Part shown: positions 33,786 to 41,656 of the stretch, piece by piece
How the letters are laid out: each line of letters opens with the position of its first letter
Numbering within the stretch: position 1 is the first letter of the stretch
Origin: SXOA01 sp051004015
Lineage (GTDB): Bacteria > Planctomycetota > Planctomycetia > Pirellulales > Pirellulaceae
Direction of reading: 5' to 3'
DNA: 53,573 nt
NCBI GenBank assembly: GCA_051004015.1
Contig: JBPCKT010000020.1
Span: 1 to 53,573 of the forward strand
Notes under the pieces: generated by a model
The model's database searches: none
What the model was told of the DNA's origin: nothing
The model's input: the letters and a program-made list of their open reading frames with translations, nothing else
Position numbers and translations under genes: made by a program

Positions 33786-34838
33786 TTAATCCACCACTTC
33801 CACCACGATCAACACGCGGGCGGATTTCTTGGCGGGGAATTTTTCGCCCGGCTTGAGAGCCGGGGGCGAGGCGGAGGGGGCCAGCGTGAAGCCGTGGGGG
33901 GGCATGTGCTGGTAGTAGCCGCCGGTGGGGATTTTGGTTTCGGGTCCGGCGCTCCCTGGCTCCGCGTTCGTGGTCGGTCTCGTTAGCGGTCCCTTGCCGG
34001 TGGATGCCACCAGCGATTCCGGCGCAAAGGCGGCTTTTGCCACGGCGTTTTGCTCAAGGTCGAGGAGAGCCTTTTCGAGCTGCGCGACGTCGGCTTCCAG
34101 AAAGACAACGTCGGCTGCGCGTCGCCCGGCGGGGGGAGAAGCGGCCTGGGATTTCAGCATTTCTTTATAGGCCAGCCCCGTCAGCCGGGCGGCTTCGTTG
34201 TTGACGTCGGCCGTCGCCATTTGAATGCCGTGGGCGGCGAGGGCGTTATCGAGCAGCTTGCCGCGGATGGCTTCCTTGGTCAGCTTGACGCGGACGACCA
34301 CTGCCTCATCGTCCTTGGTGCTGGAAACCGCCCGGACGAACTCGCTGGCTGTGGGTTCTTCGATAAGCGGCTCTTTGCCATTCTCTTTGTTGGTGCCGGT
34401 CGCCGTCAGCTTCGGGACATCGTCCGAGCCGCTGAAGGTGTAGATGACCAGCGCGATGCTCGCCGCGGTCACCGTAATTCCGCCTGCAGAAGCGACCAGC
34501 CATTTCGCAAAAGACGAGCGCCGCTGCGGAAGAGCTGGGGCAGCAACTTCAACATGGTGAGTGGCCGTGTGGTTCGTCTTCCGCGGGCCGACCTCGGCCA
34601 AAGCCTCCCGCTCCCGAGCAGCCAGTTGTGCGGCAGAAGTGACACGGGCGGCAAAGTCGTTGCCCAACGTGTAATGCGGCAGAGCCTGGAGGCTCTCGCG
34701 GAGCGAAGTCAATTCGGCCAGCACCTGCTGGTGGCTGCTGCTGGTCTTCAGCAGCTCTTCCACCTCGGCCCGTTCGCCGGCAGGCAGCTCACCATCGAGG
34801 TAAGCGCTGATTCGTTCGTCGTGCAGTTCCCTGCTCAT
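33786..34838 (-). CDS. Anti-sigma-factor-like membrane protein
   Basis: A 350-residue protein. The N-terminus (HDERISAYLDGELPAGERAE, VEELLKTSSSHQ) follows the zf-HC2 anti-sigma pattern but has no cysteines, so it should not bind zinc the usual way. A single membrane segment lies at about 113-135 (WLVASAGGITVTAASIALVI). The outer part has two similar halves of charged sequence (VVVRVKLTKEAIRGKLLDNA and VVFLEADVAQLEKALLDLEQ) and a proline-rich tail. It likely restrains the ECF sigma factor encoded 89 bases upstream and releases it on an envelope signal. ATG 34838 is preferred to TTG 34850; neither has a strong ribosome site. Confidence 0.82.
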   Translation of the reverse strand: MSRELHDERISAYLDGELPAGERAEVEELLKTSSSHQQVLAELTSLRESLQALPHYTLGNDFAARVTSAAQLAAREREALAEVGPRKTNHTATHHVEVAAPALPQRRSSFAKWLVASAGGITVTAASIALVIYTFSGSDDVPKLTATGTNKENGKEPLIEEPTASEFVRAVSSTKDDEAVVVRVKLTKEAIRGKLLDNALAAHGIQMATADVNNEAARLTGLAYKEMLKSQAASPPAGRRAADVVFLEADVAQLEKALLDLEQNAVAKAAFAPESLVASTGKGPLTRPTTNAEPGSAGPETKIPTGGYYQHMPPHGFTLAPSASPPALKPGEKFPAKKSARVLIVVEVVD

Positions 34839-34862
34839 GGCATCACGCAATCAAGAGTTCAC

Positions 34863-34921
34863 GTAGGATGGGACTCCTGTCCCGTCCTTGTTTTCTGGAC
34901 GGGACAGGAGTCCCATCCTAC
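34863..34921. repeat. 25-bp perfect inverted repeat between sigma and anti-sigma genes
   Basis: Arms 34863-34887 and 34897-34921 are exact reverse complements; the loop is nine bases (TTGTTTTCT). In the direction of the operon (leftward) no T-run follows the stem, whereas rightward the sequence continues TTTTATTTA. It is therefore more likely an RNA-processing or read-through control element, or a dispersed palindrome, than a terminator for these genes. Confidence 0.9.
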
Positions 34922-34927
34922 TTTTAT

Positions 34928-35494
34928 TTATTCCATCGGCTCGTCGAGCACTCCGGTTAATTGTTCTTTCAGTTGCAAGCGGGCACGGTGGAGGCGGCTG
35001 CGGACCGTTCCCACGGGGAGATCCAGAATCTGGGATATCTCCTCGTAGTCGCAACCTTCCATCTCCCGAAGCACCAGGATCGCCCGATGCTCCTCGGAGA
35101 GCTCCCCAAGGGCCCGCCGGATCTGGTCGGCTCGCTCTTCCCGCATCATGCGGTCGTGCGGCCGCTCTCCCCGGTCCGCCGGCTCATCGCCGACGGCGTC
35201 TTTCGCTTGTTCGATCGAGGTCTCCACCCGCTTCCTTCGCCGCCGGCTGATGGCCGTGTTAAAGGCAATGCGGTAGAGCCAGGTATAGAACGAGCTGTTC
35301 CGCGCAAAAGAAGAGAGCTTCAGGTAAGCCTGAATGAAGGCCTCCTGCGCTACGTCCTCCGCTTCGTCGCGGGAACTCGCGATATGCACCAGGGCGGTGA
35401 ACAACCGGTCCTGATACCGGCGAACCAGCAGGCTGAAAGCCGCCGAATCGCCCGACAGGACGAGGTCAATCAACCTGGCGTCGTCCTGCTCCAC
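34928..35494 (-). CDS. ECF-type RNA polymerase sigma factor
   Basis: A 188-residue sigma-70 family protein. Region 2 (about 20-95): FSLLVRRYQDRLFTALVHIA, RDEAEDVAQEAFIQAYLKL and FYTWLYRIAFNTAISRRRRK. Region 4 (about 128-180): LSEEHRAILVLREMEGCDYE, EISQILDLPVGTVRSRLHRA. It lacks region 3 as ECF sigmas do. It should direct RNA polymerase to a stress or envelope regulon. It is followed by an anti-sigma-like gene in the same direction, the usual arrangement, with a large hairpin between. Length and motifs are normal. Confidence 0.96.
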   Translation of the reverse strand: MEQDDARLIDLVLSGDSAAFSLLVRRYQDRLFTALVHIASSRDEAEDVAQEAFIQAYLKLSSFARNSSFYTWLYRIAFNTAISRRRRKRVETSIEQAKDAVGDEPADRGERPHDRMMREERADQIRRALGELSEEHRAILVLREMEGCDYEEISQILDLPVGTVRSRLHRARLQLKEQLTGVLDEPME

Positions 35495-35688
35495 GAGTTC
35501 ACCGCTTCTGACGCGACACTTGGTTTGAAAGTTCCCAGTTTCCTAACTGTCCAGTAGGAAAATAGGTGTTGATTCGCGGATTCCTGCTCCATCCTGAACG
35601 GTATGCTAGCGGGCGTCAAGTCGAATGCCGGCAAGCAGTTACGATGACACGCGATTCGCCGGGCCGCGATAAATTCTCGTTCCTTCCT

Positions 35689-36969
35689 TTACCGCACACG
35701 ACAAACGACGCACTTCAAGTACTCCGTCTCCAGACAGGTGGCCGAAACCGGATGATCCGCCGCCGCTCCCCGCACTTCCAGGATCTGGATGTCCCGGCCG
35801 CTCTTTTGGGCGACGCCGGAGAGCATTAGCAGAAAATCCTCGCGGCTGACGCTGCCGGAGCAACTGTTGGTGACTAGGATGCCGCCGGGCTCGAGCAGGT
35901 CGACCGCCTGGCGGTTGACCCGGTGGTAGGCCATGAGGGCGCTGTTCACGGTGCTGCGGTTGCGGGCGAATTTTGGCGGGTCGAGGACGACGGCATCGAA
36001 GCGGGTGCCGTCCCCTTGGAGGCGGTCGAGCGTTTTGAAGGCGTCGGCGACTTCGAACTTGCAGGTGGTGAGATGGTTGAGGCCAGCATTGACTTCCGCT
36101 TGAGCGATGGCCTTCTTGCTGCCGTCGATGCCGAGGGTATCCGTCGCGCCGCCAAGTTTCGCCGCTGCCAGCGCGAAGCCGCCGGTATAGCAGAACAGGT
36201 CGAGGACGCGGCGGCCTTTCATGTAGGCGGCAGCGGCCCGGCGGTTCTCCCGCTGGTCGAGATAGAAGCCGGTCTTCTGCCCTTCCCGCAGGTCGAGGCC
36301 GAAGGCGATGGCGTTTTCCTGGATGGTCAGCGGGCCTTCCGGCAACTCGCCCCAGTGATGCTCCTCCTCAATGAACTCGACCCCTTCCAGCTTGGCCATG
36401 CTCTTGTCGGCCCGCAGGATGATCCCCTTGGGCCGCAGCAAGTCTTGCAGGATGCCGACAATCATTTCCAGCCGCTTGGCGATGCCGATGGATGTGGCCT
36501 GCACCACGAGATAGTCGCCATAGCGATCGACGACCAGGCCGGAGAGACCGTCCCCTTCGCTGAACACGAGCCGCGTGGCGGTCTGCTCGCGGTCGGCGAC
36601 CATCTCATAGCCAAGCTGGTCCCGCAGCAGAATCGCCTGGGCGATGCGGCGGCGAAACAGCGTCTCGTCGAGCGCCTCCCCCTCTGACCACGTGAACAGC
36701 CGCACGCGGATGCGGCTTTGGCTGTTGTAGAAACCGCGGGCGACGAACTTGTTCTTTTCGTTGTAGAGGTCGACGACCTCGCCATCGAGTTTTTCCTCCT
36801 TGAGCTTCTTGCCGCCGAGCGCTTCCACCTTTTGCACCGCCGAGCCCAGCACCCACGGATGCCGCCCATAGAACGGCAGGGCCTTCCGCGGCAGGAGAAC
36901 GACCTTGGCCTTGGCCAGCGGGGGGGAAGCGATGTCTTGTTCGGGAAGGTCGACCGAAGGCGCGGGCAT
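35689..36969 (-). CDS. rlmI: Class I SAM-dependent 23S rRNA methyltransferase, RlmI family
   Basis: A 426-residue protein. An N-terminal PUA-type RNA-binding domain (about 20-95, LPRKALPFYGRHPWVLGSAV), a linker with SEGDGLSGLVVDRYGD, GFYLDQREN at 234-242, SAM-binding motif I VLDLFCYTGGFALAAA at 255-270, and the DPPKF catalytic-loop motif at 330-334. RlmI methylates C5 of a cytosine in 23S rRNA (m5C1962 in E. coli). The order and length match. The symbol follows the family and the exact target here is inferred. It stands alone, with the sigma operon behind it and a divergent thioesterase. Confidence 0.9.
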   Translation of the reverse strand: MPAPSVDLPEQDIASPPLAKAKVVLLPRKALPFYGRHPWVLGSAVQKVEALGGKKLKEEKLDGEVVDLYNEKNKFVARGFYNSQSRIRVRLFTWSEGEALDETLFRRRIAQAILLRDQLGYEMVADREQTATRLVFSEGDGLSGLVVDRYGDYLVVQATSIGIAKRLEMIVGILQDLLRPKGIILRADKSMAKLEGVEFIEEEHHWGELPEGPLTIQENAIAFGLDLREGQKTGFYLDQRENRRAAAAYMKGRRVLDLFCYTGGFALAAAKLGGATDTLGIDGSKKAIAQAEVNAGLNHLTTCKFEVADAFKTLDRLQGDGTRFDAVVLDPPKFARNRSTVNSALMAYHRVNRQAVDLLEPGGILVTNSCSGSVSREDFLLMLSGVAQKSGRDIQILEVRGAAADHPVSATCLETEYLKCVVCRVR

Positions 36970-37116
36970 GGAATGGACTCGTGTGCGAAAAAGCGGAGGA
37001 ACCCATCAATATACCAGATTGGCCCACCGGCCGGACCAAACGCCTTGGTCTCCAATCCGTGTTTCATCCGTGTTCCATCCGTGGCCCAACACCGCCTTTC
37101 CCTCTACATTGTCAAG

Positions 37117-37533
37117 ATGCTCACCTCCCACGAGATTGAGATCCGAGTCCGCTATCAGGAGACGGACGGCCAGGGGCGGGTGCATCACGCGAATTATCTC
37201 ACCTGGTTCGAGCTCGGCCGCGTCGAGCTGCTGCGGGCGATGGGACACAGTTACCGCGAGCTGGAAGCGGCTGGAGTGATGCTGGTGGTGGCGGAAATGA
37301 ATGTCCGCTACTTCCTGCCGGCGTTTTTTGACGACGTTCTGACGCTGCGGACCAGCACCATCAAAGCGAAGGGAGCCCGAATCGAACACCAATACGAAGT
37401 CCGCCGCGGCCCAGACCTCCTGGCGCAGGCCACTTCCACCGTCGCCTGCATCGACCGCTCCGGTCGCGTCAGCCGACTGCCGAAGTGGCTGGCGGGAAAC
37501 TCAATGGAAGTGGGGAGCATCGCTGATTCTTAA
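37117..37533 (+). CDS. Acyl-CoA thioesterase, YbgC/FadM (4HBT) family
   Basis: A 138-residue hot-dog-fold protein that hydrolyses acyl-CoA or acyl-carrier thioesters. The active-site motif is YQETDGQGRVHHANYLTWFE with D17 in the conserved place, followed by VRYFLPAFFDDVLTLRTSTI and HQYEVRRG. ATG 37117 matches family starts; the open frame upstream is not homologous. It lies 72 bases before pstS on the same strand, but a functional link to phosphate is not evident. Substrate unknown. Confidence 0.93.
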   Translation: MLTSHEIEIRVRYQETDGQGRVHHANYLTWFELGRVELLRAMGHSYRELEAAGVMLVVAEMNVRYFLPAFFDDVLTLRTSTIKAKGARIEHQYEVRRGPDLLAQATSTVACIDRSGRVSRLPKWLAGNSMEVGSIADS

Positions 37534-37546
37534 CACAACCTTCACA
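37530..37546 (+). promoter_or_regulatory. Possible Pho box upstream of pstS
   Basis: TTAACA-N5-TTCACA, two direct hexamers at 11-base spacing, the layout bound by PhoB/PhoP-type regulators. It overlaps the thioesterase stop codon and lies 60-76 bases before pstS. One mismatch is present in the second hexamer. Confidence 0.4.
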
Positions 37547-37605
37547 GTTGGCCGGTAGCTTGCTGGGAGATGAAACGAGATGCTTCCCCGTCACGGAGAG
37601 TTGCC

Positions 37606-38721
37606 ATGAACGCTCGCATACGGTTTTCCTTTGTCGCCTTGAATCTGCTGGGAGCCATTGTCTTCAGCGCCTGTGGGCCGAGCACGCCGCCGGCCAAGAG
37701 CGGCACCACAACTGGCGGAACCAGCGGCGCCACCGTGGGCGAGAAGCCCGAGACACCCACGGGTCCGCTGAGCGGCAAAGTAGACATCGACGGCTCCAGC
37801 ACGGTATTCCCCGTCACTGAAGCCGTGGCTGAAGAGTTTCGCAACCAGATGAGCAAGGATGTGAAAGTGACCGTTGGCATCTCGGGAACCGGCGGCGGCT
37901 TTAAGAAGTTCGTGCGGGGGGAAATTGATATCGCGGATGCTTCGCGGCCCATCCTGAACAAAGGCAAGGCAGGGGAAAAGGGAGAGATGGACCTCGCCAA
38001 GGAAAATGGCATCGAGTACATCGAGCTCCCCATCTGTTTTGACGCTCTCACCGTGGCCGTTAACAAGGAAAACGACTGGGTCGATTCCATCACGGTGGCA
38101 GAGCTCAAGAAAATCTGGGAGCCGGAGGCCGAAGGAATAATCACGCACTGGAATCAGATTCGCCCGGAATGGCCGAAGGAAAAACTGGTCCTGTTTGGAG
38201 CGGGAACCGATTCGGGCACCTTCGACTACTTCACCGAAGCGATCAACGGCAAGGCGAAGGCCAGCCGCGGCGACTACACGCCGAGCGAGGACGACAATAC
38301 GCTGGTGCAGGGGATTGAAGGGAGCAAGTACGCTCTCGGCTATCTTCCCTACGCCTACTACGAACCGAACAAGGCCAAGCTCAAGGCGCTCAAGATCGAC
38401 TGGAAAGCGGACGACAAGCTGGGGGCCATCGAGCCCAGCGCGGAAAACGTACTGAACGGCACTTACAACCCGCTCTCCCGCCCGCTGTTCATCTACGTGA
38501 GCCGCAAGTCGGCGGACCGGCCGGAGGTGAAGGCGTTCGTGGAGTTTTACCTGAAGAACGTCAAGGAACTGGCGACCGAGGTGAAATACCTGCCGCTGCC
38601 GGACAAGGCCAATCAGCTGGCGCTGGAGCGATTTGCCAAACTGAAGACCGGAACCAGTTTTGGCGGAGAGCAGGCGATTGGCATCACCATCGAGGAAGTT
38701 CTGCAGCGAGAAGCAAAGTAG
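37606..38721 (+). CDS. pstS: Phosphate ABC transporter substrate-binding lipoprotein
   Basis: A 371-residue periplasmic phosphate-binding protein. GGAGAG five bases before ATG 37606 sets the start (the frame extends to 37570). The signal peptide ends in a lipobox (IVFSAC) so it is membrane-anchored. A Thr/Gly-rich linker (about 25-50) precedes the binding fold: IDGSSTVFPVTEAVAEEF, VGISGTGGGFKKFVRGEIDI, and LVLFGAGTDSGTFDYFTEAI. These loops hold phosphate in the family. It begins the pstSCAB operon; pstC starts 24 bases later. Confidence 0.95.
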   Translation: MNARIRFSFVALNLLGAIVFSACGPSTPPAKSGTTTGGTSGATVGEKPETPTGPLSGKVDIDGSSTVFPVTEAVAEEFRNQMSKDVKVTVGISGTGGGFKKFVRGEIDIADASRPILNKGKAGEKGEMDLAKENGIEYIELPICFDALTVAVNKENDWVDSITVAELKKIWEPEAEGIITHWNQIRPEWPKEKLVLFGAGTDSGTFDYFTEAINGKAKASRGDYTPSEDDNTLVQGIEGSKYALGYLPYAYYEPNKAKLKALKIDWKADDKLGAIEPSAENVLNGTYNPLSRPLFIYVSRKSADRPEVKAFVEFYLKNVKELATEVKYLPLPDKANQLALERFAKLKTGTSFGGEQAIGITIEEVLQREAK

Positions 38722-38745
38722 ACCGTCGAAAACCAACGAGTGCGT

Positions 38746-39693
38746 ATGGCGGCTGGCATGGTCAAGAAGGGGCGGATTCGGCCGCGCCGCGCGGACGGGG
38801 GTTCGTCGCTGCGCTGGCGGCGTGAACTCTGGGAGAAGTTCGTTGCGGCTGTCTTATTCCTGGCTGCGTCCTCGTCCGTGGTCATTACGCTCAGCATTGC
38901 CGGCGTGCTGATTTACGAGTCCGCATCGTTCTTCACGCACGTCTCCCCCATTCAGTTCCTGACCGGCACCGTCTGGAAGCCGCAGTTCGCCAATCCCGAG
39001 TACGGCATTCTGCCCTTGGTTTCCGGGACGCTGGTCACCACGTTCGTCGCGCTCAGCGTAGCGCTCCCCGTGGGCACGATCGTAGCCATTTACCTCAGTG
39101 AGTTTGCCCCGTTTTCGGTGCGCGAAATTGTCAAGCCGCTGCTGGAACTGCTGAGCGCGGTGCCGACCGTGGTTTACGGCTATTTCGCGCTGATGCTGGT
39201 CTCCCCGATATTGCAAAAAATTATTCCCAACTTGCCGCTGCAAAACATGCTCAGCGCCGGCATCGTGATGGGGATCATGATCATCCCGTATGTCAGCTCC
39301 CTCTCCGAAGATGCCATGCGGAGCGTGCCGATGTTGCTGCGCGAAGGATCGTACGCGCTCGGCGGAAACAAGCTCATCACCGCATTCCGCGTCGTCGTGC
39401 CGTCCGCCTTGTCGGGCATCGGGGCGGCCTACATCCTGGGGATTTCCCGGGCCATTGGCGAAACGATGATTGTGGCGGTGGCTGCCGGCATGCAGCCCAA
39501 GCTGACCATCAATCCCACGGAGCAGGCGGCGACGATGACCGCCTACATCGTGCAAGTCAGCCTGGGGGACGTGCAACATGGCACCGTCAGCTATCAGACG
39601 ATTTTTGCTGTTGGCCTGACGCTGTTTTGCATGACGCTGGTTTTCAACATCCTGGGGCAAGCGCTCCGCCGCCGCTTCCACCAGGCGTACTAA
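38746..39693 (+). CDS. pstC: Phosphate ABC transporter permease PstC
   Basis: A 315-residue inner-membrane permease with about six membrane segments. A basic N-terminus is followed by segments at roughly 30-58, 88-115, 130-155, 165-185, 220-245 and 280-305. The permease EAA-like loop (LREGSYALGGNKLITAFRVV, VPSALSGIGAAYILGISRAI, GETMIVAVAAG) contacts PstB. ATG 38746 and GTG 38740 are both possible. It sits between pstS and pstA with one base before pstA. Confidence 0.93.
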   Translation: MAAGMVKKGRIRPRRADGGSSLRWRRELWEKFVAAVLFLAASSSVVITLSIAGVLIYESASFFTHVSPIQFLTGTVWKPQFANPEYGILPLVSGTLVTTFVALSVALPVGTIVAIYLSEFAPFSVREIVKPLLELLSAVPTVVYGYFALMLVSPILQKIIPNLPLQNMLSAGIVMGIMIIPYVSSLSEDAMRSVPMLLREGSYALGGNKLITAFRVVVPSALSGIGAAYILGISRAIGETMIVAVAAGMQPKLTINPTEQAATMTAYIVQVSLGDVQHGTVSYQTIFAVGLTLFCMTLVFNILGQALRRRFHQAY

Positions 39694-39694
39694 C

Positions 39695-40639
39695 ATGCTC
39701 GATACCGCCGGCCTCATTCAATTCCGCAAGCGGCAGGATGCAGTCTTCAGCGTCATCGGCATCATTTGCACCTTGGTGGGAATCCTGACGCTTGTGGCTC
39801 TGTTCACGGTGCTGGTGAAAGATGGCCTGCCGCATCTCAACTGGAGCTTTCTCACTTCCTATCCTTCCCGCAAGGCGGCCAATGCCGGCATCCTCTCCCC
39901 CTTGGTCGGCACCTTCTGCCTGATGCTGGTGACCTTCTTCACGGCGGTGCCGCTGGGAATCGCCGCTGCCGTCTACCTCGAAGAGTATGCGCCCAAGAAC
40001 TGGCTAACGACGATCATCGAGATCAATATCTCCAACCTGGCCGGTGTTCCCTCGATCATCTACGGCCTGATGGCCCTGGGAATTTTGGGGCTCTTTTCCT
40101 GGCTCGACAAGCTGCAAATTTTTCCGTTTAAAACGGCTCTGGACCGCTGCATCCTGGTCGGCGGTGTCACGCTCGCGCTGCTCGTGCTACCGATTATCAT
40201 CGTCACTACGCGGGAAGCTATCCGAGCCATTCCCAAGGCGATTCGCGAAGCGGCCTACGGCTGTGGGGCGACGAAGTGGCAGGTCATTCGCTACCATTTG
40301 CTGCCGTACTCGCTGGGGGGCATCGCCACGGGAACGATCATCGCCATGTCCCGCGCCATTGGCGAGACCGCGCCGCTGATCACGATCGGGGCACTCACGT
40401 ATGTCGCCTTCCTGCCTCCGGCGCCGGTGCAATCCAGCCCGCCCTTCGTCAATGTGGATTGGCTTTCGTCACGGTTTACGGCCCTTCCCATTCAGATGTA
40501 CAACTGGGTGTCCCGGCCGCAGGAGGAATTCCACAAGATCGCGGCCACGACCGGACTGGTGTTGATCGCCTTCACTCTCTCGATGAATGGCGCCGCCATG
40601 TGGGTACGCTACCAAATGCGGAAGAAGATCAAGTGGTAA
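39695..40639 (+). CDS. pstA: Phosphate ABC transporter permease PstA
   Basis: A 314-residue permease. About six membrane segments and the PstA-type loop (IRAIPKAIREAAYGCGATKW, QVIRYHLLPYSLGGIATGTI, IAMSRAIGETAPLITIGA). Forms the membrane channel with PstC. Its ATG lies one base after the pstC stop, and its last codons overlap the probable pstB GTG start by seven bases, indicating coupled translation. Confidence 0.94.
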   Translation: MLDTAGLIQFRKRQDAVFSVIGIICTLVGILTLVALFTVLVKDGLPHLNWSFLTSYPSRKAANAGILSPLVGTFCLMLVTFFTAVPLGIAAAVYLEEYAPKNWLTTIIEINISNLAGVPSIIYGLMALGILGLFSWLDKLQIFPFKTALDRCILVGGVTLALLVLPIIIVTTREAIRAIPKAIREAAYGCGATKWQVIRYHLLPYSLGGIATGTIIAMSRAIGETAPLITIGALTYVAFLPPAPVQSSPPFVNVDWLSSRFTALPIQMYNWVSRPQEEFHKIAATTGLVLIAFTLSMNGAAMWVRYQMRKKIKW

Positions 40640-41487
40640 CTTCCGGTGCTCTTGACGACGTTCAGGTATCGCAAACTCGCGCGGGAAAAGTCGCCGCTGC
40701 GCGCGAGGATGCACCGGTCGGGCATCGGCCGCTGAAAGCGGAAGTCAAGAACGTCAGCTTCTTTTACGGCGCGAAGCAGGCGCTCATCAACATCAACCTG
40801 CCGATTCCGGAGCGGACGGTCACCGCGCTCATCGGGCCTTCGGGCTGCGGAAAGAGTACGCTGCTGCGGTGCTTTAACCGGATGCATGATCTGTATCCCG
40901 GCAACCGGTACCAAGGGGAGATCAGCCTGCACCCCAGCCAGCTGAACATCCTCAGCCCCAGCGTCGACCCCATGGAAATGCGGCTGAGGACCGGGATGGT
41001 GTTCCAGAAGCCGAATCCGTTTCCCAAATCAATCTTCGAGAACGTTGCTTACGGTCTGCGTTTGCGATTTGTGAAGGATCGCAAGGTGCTGGCGGAAAAG
41101 GCGGAAGCAGCGCTCGTGGCGGCGGCCCTCTGGGACGAAGTGAAGGACCGCCTGCATCAATCGGCATTCAATCTTTCCGGCGGCCAGCAGCAGCGGCTCT
41201 GCGTGGCGCGGGCGCTGGCGACAGATCCGGAGATCCTGCTCCTCGACGAGCCGACCTCTGCCCTCGATCCCATCGCCACCTCCCGCATCGAGGACATGAT
41301 CTTCACGCTCAAGGAAAAGGTGACCATCCTCATCGTCACGCACAATATGGAGCAAGCCGCCCGCGTGGCCGACTACACCGGATTCATGTATCTCGGCGAG
41401 CTCGTCGAGCGCGGACCCACCTCGCAAATGTTCCAGCGGCCCAAGAACGAACTGACGGAAAAGTACCTGACGGGCTCGTTTGGGTAG
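40633..41487 (+). CDS. pstB: Phosphate ABC transporter ATP-binding protein PstB
   Basis: A 284-residue ATPase that powers phosphate import. Walker A GPSGCGKST at 68-76, Q-loop MVFQKPNPFPKSIFENVAYG, signature LSGGQQQR, Walker B ILLLDEPTSALDP and the switch histidine in IVTHNMEQAARVADYT; the ending FQRPKNELTEKYLTGSFG is PstB-specific. GTG 40633 overlaps the pstA stop. The N-terminus is about 30 residues longer than typical PstB, with no homology, so initiation at a later codon is possible. No phoU follows. Confidence 0.95.
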   Translation: MVTSGALDDVQVSQTRAGKVAAAREDAPVGHRPLKAEVKNVSFFYGAKQALININLPIPERTVTALIGPSGCGKSTLLRCFNRMHDLYPGNRYQGEISLHPSQLNILSPSVDPMEMRLRTGMVFQKPNPFPKSIFENVAYGLRLRFVKDRKVLAEKAEAALVAAALWDEVKDRLHQSAFNLSGGQQQRLCVARALATDPEILLLDEPTSALDPIATSRIEDMIFTLKEKVTILIVTHNMEQAARVADYTGFMYLGELVERGPTSQMFQRPKNELTEKYLTGSFG

Positions 41488-41656
41488 TGTGACGAACCCG
41501 CGAGCATCTACGTAAGCTCGCCGGCTCCACTTTTCCTGACAAATCGCGGAAAAGAGCCGTTTCGCAGGGGCACCCTCCTTCGTCTTAATGATTGACGAGC
41601 GCACCTTCTCCGCCTAAACAAGAGAGTGGCTCTCCCTCCTCTTCGGCGAGGCTTTC

